Shown: positions 35,356 to 44,020, counted from the stretch's first letter. The stretch: 64,000 bases of DNA from JAXHUM01 sp034189325 (GCA_034189325.1 JAXHUM010000043.1:5010-69009); one strand, 5' to 3'. A program made the numbers and translations. Notes: generated by a model not told the origin, from the letters alone.

Positions 35356-36870
35356 CTATTTCTTTAAATCACTCCCAGCCATACATTCCATCCAATCGAT
35401 CATTTCCTGGAGGTTTTTCGACATCTGCCATCGGCCGTTGGCAAAACTGCCGTAATCCGCTCCCATCATGGCCGAGGCGAACCGTGTGGAATTGGCGTAA
35501 AAGAGCCATTGTTCCACCCATTTTTTTTCAATCGCCTCATCGAAGATACTCATCTTTTGCTCCAGCCCTTTTGCCAATCCCTTTTCCCATGCCGACTGCA
35601 TGACTTTCGTGGCAGCCAAGGTCATTTGATTCGTGGTTTTGATAGTATTCTCAAACCTGGCAAATTGACCGTCGACCCACCCTCTGCTGTGGCATGAGAG
35701 GCAGAGTTCCTGCATGGCCTGGAGTCTCTTGCCCTGTTCTTTCGCATCAATGAGATAGGTCCCGGCCGGTTGCCCGTCGAGGCTTGTTGGAAGAGGCAGA
35801 CCCTGACTGTTCAGGATGAGGGTCGTATCCGGGGATTGGGGATGGGCATGGGCGTAAATCAAACCGAATATCCTCCAGGGCAGCCGGTCATTCATCTTAT
35901 GAGTCCTTCTGGTGACGACGTCCCCCTCTTCCGTGACGACAAGACTGATGTGACAGGAAGCGCAGGTCGGCGACGAGAAATCCTTCCCAACGGTCCAGGG
36001 AAGGGCCTTGAAATCCCATTCGCTCCCTTGAGCTGAATATATGTTTCCATGCTTGCTGACGGAGTAAACGTTGTAGGCCGGTACATCAGGACCTTTATGG
36101 CATTCAGCGCATGTCGGAGGTTTCCTTGCCGTTTCCATGGAGAATGCATGTCTGGGGTGACAGGCAGTGCAGGCCCCTTTTGAACCATCCGGATTCAACC
36201 TGCCGACGCCGCGGTTGGGCCACCCTGAAAGGAGAGGAAAGGTCATCTCCCCCTCCACCGTATCCCTCGTCGACATGTCCTTGACCTGAACCATGGTCCC
36301 ATGACAGTAAAGACAGGCTTCAGCATCGGTCTGCCTATCCGGTCTTTTGAGGATCGTTTTACCATGTTCATAAGATTGTAAGCCTGTGACGGAGTCTGCC
36401 AGGTCCCTGTAAACCGGATTATTCTGGAGGTTCCCGTAGGCGTGGGACATGAGGTTTTGATCGAACTCATGAGCCTCGACCTCGTGGCAGATACTGCAAT
36501 CCCTTGGGCTCACCACAATATGGATATCATAGCCGTTATGCTCGAAGGTGTCTTTGTGTGTGTCCGGGTTCGTCATGTGGCATTCCGCACATCCCACCGC
36601 GATATGGGCAAGGGATTCCGGGATCTCTTTGGATGATACTGTCAAGGCAAGCCCAGTCTTTTTCTTTGCCATTGCAGGCGATGATTTTGCGTGACGGCTT
36701 CTTTCCCAATCCTTGTAGATACCGGGTGTGATAGAGGCGTGACAGTCAATACATGTCTGAGTGTCTTCGCTTATAGGGAGAGAGGCCCCTGATACCGTGG
36801 ACACTAATGTGAATAGCCCAATGATTATTGCTGAAAAATGCTTAACGAACAAACTTTTTTGGATACCCAT
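35356..36870 (-). CDS. Octahaem cytochrome c, hydroxylamine-oxidoreductase-like
   Basis: A 504-residue exported protein with eight CXXCH haem motifs (CIDCH, CAECH, CSICH, CLYCH, CTACH, CAECH, CASCH and CLSCH, the first at Cys40). The C-terminal helical end, WLFYANSTRFASAMMGADYGSF and NGRWQMSKNLQEM in sequence, is diagnostic of the HAO-like family. These act in the periplasm on nitrogen or sulfur compounds. Reductive epsilon-HAO types lack the cross-linking tyrosine; I cannot decide this from sequence alone. SD GGGAG sits five bases before ATG at 36870. Upstream is a sugar epimerase, downstream the RND set. Confidence 0.88.
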   Translation of the reverse strand: MGIQKSLFVKHFSAIIIGLFTLVSTVSGASLPISEDTQTCIDCHASITPGIYKDWERSRHAKSSPAMAKKKTGLALTVSSKEIPESLAHIAVGCAECHMTNPDTHKDTFEHNGYDIHIVVSPRDCSICHEVEAHEFDQNLMSHAYGNLQNNPVYRDLADSVTGLQSYEHGKTILKRPDRQTDAEACLYCHGTMVQVKDMSTRDTVEGEMTFPLLSGWPNRGVGRLNPDGSKGACTACHPRHAFSMETARKPPTCAECHKGPDVPAYNVYSVSKHGNIYSAQGSEWDFKALPWTVGKDFSSPTCASCHISLVVTEEGDVVTRRTHKMNDRLPWRIFGLIYAHAHPQSPDTTLILNSQGLPLPTSLDGQPAGTYLIDAKEQGKRLQAMQELCLSCHSRGWVDGQFARFENTIKTTNQMTLAATKVMQSAWEKGLAKGLEQKMSIFDEAIEKKWVEQWLFYANSTRFASAMMGADYGSFANGRWQMSKNLQEMIDWMECMAGSDLKK

Positions 36871-36943
36871 CACTTCTCCCATTGTGGTTATTCTTTAGAT
36901 TTCAGAGTTGACTTCTCAAATCGTTGGAGAGACATCCCCTTGG

Positions 36944-37870
36944 CTATTTTGTCTTCTTTGCCTGCAACCATTGATAATGTTCATAGGTCTTCTTCATCCC
37001 CTCTACAAAGGGGGTATATTCAAAGTCGAGGATTCGCCCGGCCTTTGCCCCTGAATAGGCAAGGTGGTTGTCAAGGGGAAAGGGGAGGGGTATCCTTCTT
37101 CTGTCAATTTCAGCACTACTCATCTTGATTGTCTCTATCCTCTTGCCAAGGATCTCTTCAAGGACCTCAATGAATCTTTGATAAGAGACGAGTTCTTCGG
37201 CGCAAGTATTGAGAGCCAGATTGTTTGCCTTGTCGCTCTCCATGCATCGAAGAATCATCCTTGCCACGTCCTCTACCCAGACAAAGCTGAAAAGGGCGAG
37301 TTCGTTATCAGGAAGAATGATGGGGCGATGGTCGCTTATGAGGTTAAAAAAATAGTACTCCCTAGGGGCATAGTTGTATTTTCCGTAAATGATCGCAGGT
37401 CTTAAACAGGTATAGGATATCCCTCGGCCTCGGCATGCCTCCCGCAGACTGCACTCTGCTAACCACTTGTGGTATCCGTAGTGAGCGTAGTCTCCAAGTT
37501 CCGGTTGGGGGCTATCGACTTTTGGGGCGTTCTCTCGGATAGGGAGATCAAGGACCTCTTTATAGATCGTAGTCGTGCTGATAAAAACATATTTTTTGAT
37601 GTTTCCCGGGATCGACGTGATCATCTTCGTTATATGGTCCGGAGTGTATCCGCAAAAGTCAACCACGGCATACCATTCCTTTTTCGGGATGACCTCTTTG
37701 ATCCGCTCTTCATCATTCCTGTCGCCCGTATATTCCAAAACCTCTTCCCGTTGAAAAGGAATATTGCCTCGATTAAAGAGATGTATCTGATAATTTCCGG
37801 CCTTGATGAGTTCCTCAACAAAGACCCTCCCTACAAAATAGCTTCCCCCGATGATCAGCACATCCTTCAT
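36944..37870 (-). CDS. NAD-dependent epimerase/dehydratase (SDR, extended)
   Basis: A 308-residue extended short-chain dehydrogenase. It starts MKDVLIIGGSYFVGR (Rossmann GGxxFxGR variant) and contains FISTTTIYK and the catalytic YGYHKWLAE (Tyr-X3-Lys). The GGSYFVGR form is that of the mRNA-binding-like SDR subfamily (CSP41-like) as well as sugar epimerases, so the substrate is open. It lies 37 bases after the DUF4037 gene on the same strand and may be coupled to it. Confidence 0.8.
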   Translation of the reverse strand: MKDVLIIGGSYFVGRVFVEELIKAGNYQIHLFNRGNIPFQREEVLEYTGDRNDEERIKEVIPKKEWYAVVDFCGYTPDHITKMITSIPGNIKKYVFISTTTIYKEVLDLPIRENAPKVDSPQPELGDYAHYGYHKWLAECSLREACRGRGISYTCLRPAIIYGKYNYAPREYYFFNLISDHRPIILPDNELALFSFVWVEDVARMILRCMESDKANNLALNTCAEELVSYQRFIEVLEEILGKRIETIKMSSAEIDRRRIPLPFPLDNHLAYSGAKAGRILDFEYTPFVEGMKKTYEHYQWLQAKKTK

Positions 37871-37907
37871 TGTCTGTCTCTTCTCGGTATCCTAGGCTCT
37901 GGGTGGA

Positions 37908-38831
37908 TTAGCCTATCCACACATTTCTCTTTCTCAGGTTTTCATCTCTTATTTTCTGCTGAATAATCGGCCCATGATCCAGGAGAAAATCACTCTCAGA
38001 ATGACTCAGCCCTTCCTCCTGAAGCCTCTGTATAATAGCCGTGCTGATTTCCTCTATCATTCTATTCTTTTCTTCGGAGACCGAAGTCTTGGTTAGGTGG
38101 GAGATCTTTTGGTGCAAGAACTTTCCTAGAGCAGGCAGGTCTCCGACGGCCCGATGTCGCCACTTATAGAAGGGGGCATAACGCCTGTTTAATAGAAACA
38201 GAAGAGACATGATGTCAAAACAAAAGGTCGTTTCAGCGTATTGAGCAGCATAGTATTCCTTGTGTCGTATAGACCGCATAAAGTTGTATTGACCCGATTG
38301 CGCAGAAGTCATGCACCGGGCCGCCATCTTGAGCATCCTGATATCTTCAGGATAAAAATCGAGGAGGGCCTCTCTTATCTCAGAGAACGTTCCCAAGGGA
38401 TCGGAAAAGACCCTGCCGTTCGTGCATGCGGATAGATGGTTTTCCGGGAGAAAGAGCCATTGTTCCAGGGTTTCCGGGCAGTGAGGGATTCCAATGAAGC
38501 GGCTATAGAATGAACCAATTTCAAAGACACCGACTCGTCTGTCACCTAAGTTGCTGTCCCTCCTTTTAAAGCCGTGAAATGTTCTGGGGAGCCTTTCATA
38601 TTCTTGCTGGAGAGCTTCTCCAATAGTCTTGTAGTCGTCATGGTCAAGCCAAAGGCAGAAGCCGGGCCCCCAGTCATGATCTTGAGATATGTCATCATCA
38701 AAGCCGTAACATTCAGAGCCGTCTCCAACAAGGCCCGCACCTATCCTGGCCTCGTATTGAGGAAACTTGTCCCTTATCATTGGGGCACCGCATTCATGAT
38801 AGTAGGTCTCACACAGCTCCAGGCCTTTCAT
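37908..38831 (-). CDS. DUF4037-domain protein (nucleotidyltransferase-like)
   Basis: A 307-residue protein. The N-terminal GAGLVGDGSECYGFDDDISQDHDWG block carries the GxGS...D-D pattern of minimal nucleotidyltransferases and matches DUF4037 proteins, whose other half is an all-helical domain with RMLKMAARCMTSAQSGQYN. Role unknown. The GGAGG site is 12 bases before ATG 38831; a GTG start at 38852 lies over that site and is less likely. It precedes the SDR gene. Confidence 0.75.
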   Translation of the reverse strand: MKGLELCETYYHECGAPMIRDKFPQYEARIGAGLVGDGSECYGFDDDISQDHDWGPGFCLWLDHDDYKTIGEALQQEYERLPRTFHGFKRRDSNLGDRRVGVFEIGSFYSRFIGIPHCPETLEQWLFLPENHLSACTNGRVFSDPLGTFSEIREALLDFYPEDIRMLKMAARCMTSAQSGQYNFMRSIRHKEYYAAQYAETTFCFDIMSLLFLLNRRYAPFYKWRHRAVGDLPALGKFLHQKISHLTKTSVSEEKNRMIEEISTAIIQRLQEEGLSHSESDFLLDHGPIIQQKIRDENLRKRNVWIG

Positions 38832-38902
38832 GTTATGAAACGTCCTCCACACTTACATATAAAAGGGATGGTCATGAAGTGGATTTTGGACAACCGGCGA
38901 GG

Positions 38903-39493
38903 CTACTCATATTCCAAGACTTGAGTCTCTTCAGTCCGTAGATATTGTCCCATCCGTATTTTTTCATTGATCCTTTTCCCGGTCTCGGCGGTGATATACT
39001 TCTCGCCGCACTGCTGACACAGACCTGCCGGGACTTTTTTGATAACATAGAGGTTTCCCTCCAGCCTGTAATCAAAGTTACCCATGACGATATCCTTGAT
39101 TTCACCGTTACAGAAAAAACACCTTCTATACACCGAATCTCCCACGCGATTATCTCCTATTGGCGCCCTGGTCTCTGGATCCTGCCAGATCGGAAGGGAG
39201 GGTGAATAGGCAAAAAGTATGACAAGTCTGTCATTTTTCCCATCAGCGCACTTTACATGGACAGGCTTATTTCCGGCATAACCGAGCACCACTGAGGTGG
39301 TCCCCCTCTGTGGGTTCTTGTGAATCTCAAATACACTGCCGTTTGAGACAGCCTCCTCGATATCTTCTATGGATACCTTTCCTGCCATGAGAAATCGTAG
39401 ACAGTGCTCCGACAAATGGTAATAGCTCTTCGCCACCCTCTCCCTAATCCAGTCTATTCCAGGTCCGTCCATAGTCTCTTCCGTCATATTCAT
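38903..39493 (-). CDS. DUF4258 domain fused to YgiT/MqsA-type zinc finger
   Basis: A 196-residue protein whose first 110 residues follow DUF4258 (SEHCLRFLMAGKVSIEDIEEA, SVVLGYAGNKPVHV, LVILFAYSP), a family often acting as a toxin. Residues from about 125 form a YgiT-type zinc finger: CFFCNGEIKD, then GLCQQCGEKYITAETGKRI, normally found in the separate antitoxin. Here both are in one chain. The DNA-binding HTH of MqsA is absent. The start has GAGGG four bases upstream. It follows the HEAT-repeat gene by nine bases on the same strand. Confidence 0.72.
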   Translation of the reverse strand: MNMTEETMDGPGIDWIRERVAKSYYHLSEHCLRFLMAGKVSIEDIEEAVSNGSVFEIHKNPQRGTTSVVLGYAGNKPVHVKCADGKNDRLVILFAYSPSLPIWQDPETRAPIGDNRVGDSVYRRCFFCNGEIKDIVMGNFDYRLEGNLYVIKKVPAGLCQQCGEKYITAETGKRINEKIRMGQYLRTEETQVLEYE

Positions 39494-39502
39494 CAATCCC
39501 TC

Positions 39503-40198
39503 TTAGGCATCTATTTCGGCCAGGGCCTCCTCGGCCAGTTCGGTTACACGCCTGGTCAGGACTTCCTGCCCATCATAGAAGGTTGCCTCTGCGTTGTCAC
39601 CGATAAGACGCTCAAGATAGGGACGGGCATTCTCTCTCTTAACGATTCCCATAATCCAAGCGGCAAGACCTCTGACAGGACCATCCTCTGACTCCAGGAA
39701 AGGAATCAGATAAGAAACGGCATGCTCCCCGATAAGGTAGGGCCTCACACGGGAAAGCCGTCCGATCCCCCAAAGGAGACCGCGCTGGAGTGCTGGGTGC
39801 TCCAGGTAGTTTCCATCCTCACGGGAGTAAGAGAGAAACACCTGAACATATTCGTTGGCCAGTCCCTCGTGACAGGCGAGTATTTCACCCATGGCCTCCG
39901 GCGAACCCCATCCGATACCTCCGGATTCGTCATTAAGATTCCACATGAGCCTCCGCATAATCACCCTGGCCCGTTCCATCTCCCTGTCCGCGATTTTGGG
40001 GACAATCAGGCCCATCGCGGCTATGGCGTGCCATCTTATGTAGTCGTTTGTGTGATACAGGAACGAAAAAAGGGCATTGACCAACTGATCCGGTGGATAA
40101 TCGGATAACTGTCCAAGAGCTTCTTTATGATCATGTCGGGCCAGAAGCTTAAGGGCCTGCTTTTTGATTTCCCTGCCGGAGAGCGTCTTGTCAACCAT
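39503..40198 (-). CDS. HEAT-repeat protein, DVU0298-like family
   Basis: A 231-residue all-helical protein with HEAT/PBS-lyase repeats (WHAIAAMGLIVPKIADREME, RGLLWGIGRLSRVRP, RGLAAWIMGIVKR). It resembles the DVU0298 family that is widespread in sulfate-reducing Deltaproteobacteria. A GWGSPEAMGEILACH block is a conserved feature of that family. No enzymatic motif. It is followed by the YgiT-type fusion and preceded by a ferredoxin gene nine bases away, so it is probably part of a redox-linked operon. Confidence 0.78.
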   Translation of the reverse strand: MVDKTLSGREIKKQALKLLARHDHKEALGQLSDYPPDQLVNALFSFLYHTNDYIRWHAIAAMGLIVPKIADREMERARVIMRRLMWNLNDESGGIGWGSPEAMGEILACHEGLANEYVQVFLSYSREDGNYLEHPALQRGLLWGIGRLSRVRPYLIGEHAVSYLIPFLESEDGPVRGLAAWIMGIVKRENARPYLERLIGDNAEATFYDGQEVLTRRVTELAEEALAEIDA

Positions 40199-40207
40199 GG
40201 CCCACCA

Positions 40208-40411
40208 TTATGATTCCTTAGTTTCCCACGATAGACAATCCTCAGGGCAATATCCAATCGCCTCGTCGATTTCTTCTTCAGGGTATTCAGAAAGGTCGAC
40301 AACCTCGATCACGCCCGTTGCCCGGTTTCGCTTGAACACCGCCGGGCATAATTCCATGCATGTCTCACAGTCCGAGCAACGGCCCGTATCTATCACAGGG
40401 TGTTTTCCCAC
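40208..40411 (-). CDS. Ferredoxin, single [4Fe-4S] Desulfovibrio-like
   Basis: A 67-residue ferredoxin with CSDCETCMELCP near the N-terminus and a second cysteine pair in YCPEDCLSWE. The order C-X2-C-X2-C and a distant C-P matches the monocluster ferredoxins of Desulfovibrio. A GTG at 40411 is taken as the start because GGAAGGGG lies just before it; the frame remains open further upstream, so the start is not firm. It overlaps the end of the Cys-rich gene by 19 bases. Confidence 0.78.
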   Translation of the reverse strand: MGKHPVIDTGRCSDCETCMELCPAVFKRNRATGVIEVVDLSEYPEEEIDEAIGYCPEDCLSWETKES

Positions 40412-40590
40412 TCCCCTTCCTTCCTCTTTTCCTTCCACTCGAGATATCGGCGATAGGTAAAACCGGTTTCCAGATCGGATGGGTCGGTCTGGTGCGCTCC
40501 TTTCCGACAGATGCGGCAGCGGTCGATTCCACAACTTTGACACTGATAACAGTCAGGGCATTGACTTTTTTTCTGATCTTGGTCGTTCAT
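40393..40590 (-). CDS. Small Cys-rich protein of unknown function
   Basis: A 65-residue product with seven cysteines in the first 30 residues (CPDCYQCQSCGIDRCRICRKG). It then has an acidic/aromatic middle and a very basic C-terminus rich in Lys and Glu. It looks like a zinc or Fe-S-binding mini-protein, but no family is recognised. It overlaps the ferredoxin start, which implies co-translation and maybe partnership. Confidence 0.55.
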   Translation of the reverse strand: MNDQDQKKSQCPDCYQCQSCGIDRCRICRKGAHQTDPSDLETGFTYRRYLEWKEKRKEGEWENTL

Positions 40591-40609
40591 ATGATAGGTG
40601 CTTCACCGA

Positions 40610-41056
40610 TCAGGGACTGTTTTTCTCTCCTGTTTCTCCAATACTCCCCGCCGGAAGATATTGCAACACCATCGTCTTTTCCCTCGGCATGAGATCCCGC
40701 CAGGTAACCGAATAGAGGACCTCGTCTCCAACCCTTGTCTCCGGTACAATTACAGCCACTTGCATTTCGTCGGGCCCCGCCGGGTTGTAACGTATCCATA
40801 GGACCTTGTTTTCATCCAGACCAAATTCTCTACATACGGTTCTTATAAGGTCCTGATATCTATTGCCCACGGTGTATCCTTCCTGTGGGTCCGCAGCAAG
40901 GACGATGATCGGCTTCAGCATAAGCAGGTCGGGTTTGTCCTTGGAAAGATCAGCGATTGTCAGGCGGCACGACCCGGGCCACCAGCACACAGGCTTGTGA
41001 GGCCGATGCTTATCTTTACGACCGGTCCATGAATATTGCCCATCATATATTATCAT
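40610..41056 (-). CDS. Hypothetical protein
   Basis: A 148-residue protein beginning MIIYDGQYSWTG. It has a WWPGSCRLTIADLSKD segment, a beta-strand-rich middle (KPIIVLAADPQEGYTVG) and an EVLYSVTWRDLM end. There is no signal peptide, no metal motif and no recognised family. An in-frame ATG seven codons upstream (41077) is possible but no better preceded. It lies between the thioredoxin and Cys-rich genes and may belong to the same unit. Confidence 0.5.
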   Translation of the reverse strand: MIIYDGQYSWTGRKDKHRPHKPVCWWPGSCRLTIADLSKDKPDLLMLKPIIVLAADPQEGYTVGNRYQDLIRTVCREFGLDENKVLWIRYNPAGPDEMQVAVIVPETRVGDEVLYSVTWRDLMPREKTMVLQYLPAGSIGETGEKNSP

Positions 41057-41188
41057 TGCGACCTGTGTGTTTATCATCCGATCTGCCGTCGTTCGGGTCT
41101 GAAGGGCTCATCGGCAATCGGGTGTAAAGGAAGATGTCAATCTTTTCTCACCAAAATCCAGGACGTTCCGATGGAATTGAAGGCACAT

Positions 41189-41644
41189 CTAGGTGCCTGT
41201 AAGAGCCGATAAAGATCGTTCAATATCTGCCTTTGGGAGTGCTCCAACCAGAGTGTCGACCATTCTGCCATCTTTAAATAGAAGCATTGTTGGGATGCTT
41301 CGGATAGAGTATTGTGAGGCTGTCCGCGGATTTTCATCCACATTCAGCTTGGCGATCTTGACCCGGCCAGCATATTCATCCGCCAGTTGTTCGAGTATCG
41401 GCGCGACCGTCCGACACGGGCCGCACCAAGGGGCCCAGCAATCGACAAGCACGGACCCTGGATGGGATAGGACCTCTGAGTGAAAGGAATCATCGGTTAT
41501 ATCGACGGGATGGTTATACACGGTACCCGTTGAAAGAGGCGCTTTGCACTTGCCGCAAACAGGCCGCTCACCCAAGCGGCTTGCCGGAATCCTGTTCTTC
41601 GCCCCACATCGATTACACCTGGCAATGATGCTGTCCTGTGCCAT
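41189..41644 (-). CDS. trxC: Thioredoxin 2-type (zinc-ribbon thioredoxin)
   Basis: A 151-residue thioredoxin with an N-terminal zinc ribbon (Cys10, 13, 30, 33 in CNRCGAKN and CGKCKAP) and a thioredoxin fold with the active WCGPC at 73-77. This layout is that of thioredoxin 2 (TrxC). It may reduce the selenocysteine peroxiredoxin lying two genes upstream, which is inference from context. SD AAAGGAG precedes ATG. Confidence 0.9.
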   Translation of the reverse strand: MAQDSIIARCNRCGAKNRIPASRLGERPVCGKCKAPLSTGTVYNHPVDITDDSFHSEVLSHPGSVLVDCWAPWCGPCRTVAPILEQLADEYAGRVKIAKLNVDENPRTASQYSIRSIPTMLLFKDGRMVDTLVGALPKADIERSLSALTGT

Positions 41645-41724
41645 TGTTTCTCCTTTAAGAACGATCTGTTTTCAGCCCATGCCCTTGACAAAGGCCTCAA
41701 ATGCATCCTTGATTTATGCAAGGT

Positions 41725-42234
41725 CTACTGCTGAACGACGTCCTTAAGCATTTGCTTTTCGTCCCTTGAAACTGAGCCTCCCATCACCTTGGCAATATTT
41801 CCTCCGAACATTTTTCCCATAAGTCCCATGTTCATTCCCGAAATATAAATCTTCCCGTTATTACCTTCATAAACACCCCAGGCACATGGCATTAGAGTAG
41901 AGACTTCAGGATTTGTCGTAAGCACATCTTTGGCGTACTTGGCATTGCATAGGTTCACGATTCTTACCTTTCTATCCATCTGTACGCCATGCATCGACAT
42001 CGTGTGGTTCATGTTAGTGATCCCGGGACTTTTCCAGCCGTTTGCTTCGATGGCTGTTTTGAGCTGTGTACAGGTCTCGTCAACACTATCATATCGGCTT
42101 TCATGCACCACCAGCATCATACCCGGCATTGACAACCAGAGAATGACCCCGGCGAGTACAACACCGGCGAAGAGTCCCACTATAAAAGGGATCGTCCGGC
42201 TCCCCTTTTGCGAGGTGATTTTCTCTTTTCCCAT
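41725..42234 (-). CDS. DUF302-domain protein with N-terminal membrane anchor
   Basis: A 169-residue protein. Residues 15-40 form one hydrophobic anchor (FIVGLFAGVVLAGVILWL), and the DUF302 domain (VDETCTQLKTAIEANGW, RIVNLCNAKYAKDVL, MPCAWGVYE) follows. DUF302 is usually found in the envelope of sulfur- and arsenic-related clusters and may bind haem or metals; function unknown. The start at 42234 has GAGGG five bases upstream. It lies between trxC and the peroxiredoxin. Confidence 0.8.
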   Translation of the reverse strand: MGKEKITSQKGSRTIPFIVGLFAGVVLAGVILWLSMPGMMLVVHESRYDSVDETCTQLKTAIEANGWKSPGITNMNHTMSMHGVQMDRKVRIVNLCNAKYAKDVLTTNPEVSTLMPCAWGVYEGNNGKIYISGMNMGLMGKMFGGNIAKVMGGSVSRDEKQMLKDVVQQ

Positions 42235-42313
42235 TTTTTCCCTCATTTATTATTACGAATACAGGTGAAGACCGACACGGACCGCGTATCCTTGGTAATT
42301 ATTGTCCCAACCC

Positions 42314-43033
42314 TCAAAAGGCATTCTCCGTTTTCCAGGCTTCCCAGACCTTCCCCACAAGATCAGGGCCGGGCTTCAAAGTGGGCCTGCCGGGCTCCCA
42401 ACCTGATGGCGTGGCCTCAGAGCCCTTTGAATTTCTGACTAGCTGGAATGCCTGTATCTGTCGAAACAACTCTTTGACATTTCTTCCAACAGGTGGCGTC
42501 AAGATCTCAATGGCCTGAATAAAGCCGTCAGGGTCAACGATAAACCGACCCCTGACATTCACACCTCCGGTCTGATCATAGACACCGTAAAGGGAACCGA
42601 TCTTTCCGCCCCCATCGGATAACATGGGGAATGGAACGCCCCCCTCCACCATCTTGGAAAGCTCCTGTTCCTGCCAGATCTTATGAACAAAATGGCTATC
42701 AACACTGATTGACAGGATTTCCACTTCCGATTTTTTAAACTCGTCGTATCGGCTGGCAACTGCCGCCAGTTCCGTGGGTCAGACAAATGTGAAATCTCCC
42801 GGATAGAAACAGAGGACTACCCATTTTCCCAAATAATCCGATAGCCTGATTTGGCCGAAATTACCATCCTGATACGCAGGGGCCTCAAAATCCGGGGCCT
42901 TTGCCCCAACTTGAACTCCAGACACAGCAATCTCCTTTCTTTCTTTCTGATCTCCCGTTACAAGACCTTCCTTCACATCTTCGCCGACCGGGGTTCCCGT
43001 CGGTCTGCCACAACCAATTTTTAATTCTTTCAT
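42314..43033 (-). CDS. Selenocysteine-containing peroxiredoxin (AhpC/Prx1-type, PrxU-like)
   Basis: Reading through TGA at 42781-42779 gives a 239-residue 2-Cys-Prx-like protein. YPGDFTFV-U-PTELAAVA places Sec85 exactly at the peroxidatic position of AhpC, whose consensus is FVCPTE. The remaining fold follows without a frame change (FPMLSDGGGKIGSLYGV, GRFIVDPDGFIQ, GRNVKELFRQIQA). The N-terminal 35 residues are an extension with no known domain. Selenocysteine peroxiredoxins of this type are known in several anaerobes. TGA as a real stop would remove the active site and leave a headless second fragment, so selenocysteine is preferred. AAGGAG precedes ATG. Confidence 0.87.
42753..42781 (-). 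promoter_or_regulatory. Selenocysteine codon and likely bacterial SECIS hairpin (peroxiredoxin)
   Basis: Nine bases after the TGA, CTGGC (42769-42765) pairs perfectly with GCCAG (42757-42753) around a seven-base loop that contains GU. The loop begins 14 bases after the TGA. The stem, distance and loop fit a SelB-binding element. Confidence 0.6.
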
Positions 43034-43151
43034 AAAGATCGTTGCTCCTTAAGTAATGAGTTGAACTTCATATTGGGTCCCAAATACCTCCATTGGAGGC
43101 TCGGCAAATAACCATGCTTTGATACTTCCCTCAATGTTATGAGGGACCCCA

Positions 43152-43490
43152 TCACTTGCTGTGACATTCCCTGCATTTTGTCGGGCCGGCGGTCTTCCCC
43201 TCCTTGACAAGTTTCCTGTGGCATGCCACACACTGCCCCATGACCTGCTTCTTTTTCAGTTTTTCCTGAGTCACGAAGTCCTGAACAGAACCCGCTGACT
43301 GCGGAAAGAGAGCGTGGCAAATGGTGCAGTCGTTGAGGGCCTCTTGATGGATATGATGGGGAAAAGAGACCTCGCCCCAATTCCCTCCATAGAGAATTAT
43401 GTTTGCCGATCCTCTTTCTTGATCAGCAGCAAACAGGACCGTGCTTAAGAGAAAAACAACAACAAAAAGCAGAAAGACATTCTTCCTCAT
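43152..43490 (-). CDS. Trihaem cytochrome c7-type
   Basis: A 112-residue periplasmic cytochrome with a signal peptide (residues 1-21, ending FAAD). It has three CXXCH motifs at Cys55-His59, Cys87-His91 and Cys106-His110, plus extra histidines in FPHHIH that can be axial ligands. Length and haem number match the cytochrome c7 family of Geobacter and sulfate reducers, which carries electrons in the periplasm. It precedes the selenocysteine peroxiredoxin by 118 bases. Confidence 0.88.
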   Translation of the reverse strand: MRKNVFLLFVVVFLLSTVLFAADQERGSANIILYGGNWGEVSFPHHIHQEALNDCTICHALFPQSAGSVQDFVTQEKLKKKQVMGQCVACHRKLVKEGKTAGPTKCRECHSK

Positions 43491-43585
43491 TAATCTCCCT
43501 TATTTAACGCCTATGCGTCCTTCCAGGCTCCATTCTTCCTGTGAAAGAGAGCTCGCGACCGTTACTGCTCATGTCTATTAAAGGC

Positions 43586-43933
43586 TCAGAACGTGATAAT
43601 TTGAAATCCTTGCTCCAAGTATCGGGCAATGCTTGGGTGGCCGGTCATGTCACCAAGGAGCTCAATCCCCTGGGCCTCAATGTGGCTCAACACCCCCATC
43701 TTGTTTGAGCAGGCTCTGCAGGCGCCATCAATAAGTCCGATCCCTTTCACCTTTTCATAGAGGTTGTAAAAAGGATGGTCATGTTTCGACAGTTCCGCCA
43801 CCAGCTTCGTTGCAGAGCCTTCGATGATTATCCTGACATCGTAGGCCCGTTCTTTCATATCGAGGGCATTTAATAGCACATGAATGAAACACATGGATTC
43901 GCCATTGAAGGCGAAAAGAGCGACTTTTGTCAT
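43586..43933 (-). CDS. DsrE-like protein
   Basis: A 115-residue cytoplasmic protein. MTKVALFAFNGESMCFIHVLLNALDM, the hydrophobic middle and GLIDGACRACSNKMGV with the conserved cysteine near residue 75 match DsrE/DsrF-like sulfur carriers of the YchN fold. The frame is open two codons more upstream through a TTG. It starts 87 bases after FprA and may handle persulfide or thiol groups; the partner is unknown. Confidence 0.75.
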   Translation of the reverse strand: MTKVALFAFNGESMCFIHVLLNALDMKERAYDVRIIIEGSATKLVAELSKHDHPFYNLYEKVKGIGLIDGACRACSNKMGVLSHIEAQGIELLGDMTGHPSIARYLEQGFQIITF

Positions 43934-44020
43934 ACACAAATCTCTATTTGTGGGCCGATGTAACGATTTTCAAAGTTCACCTATCGATTCATCCGAAGGA
44001 TCAAGACAGCGTTATCAAAC

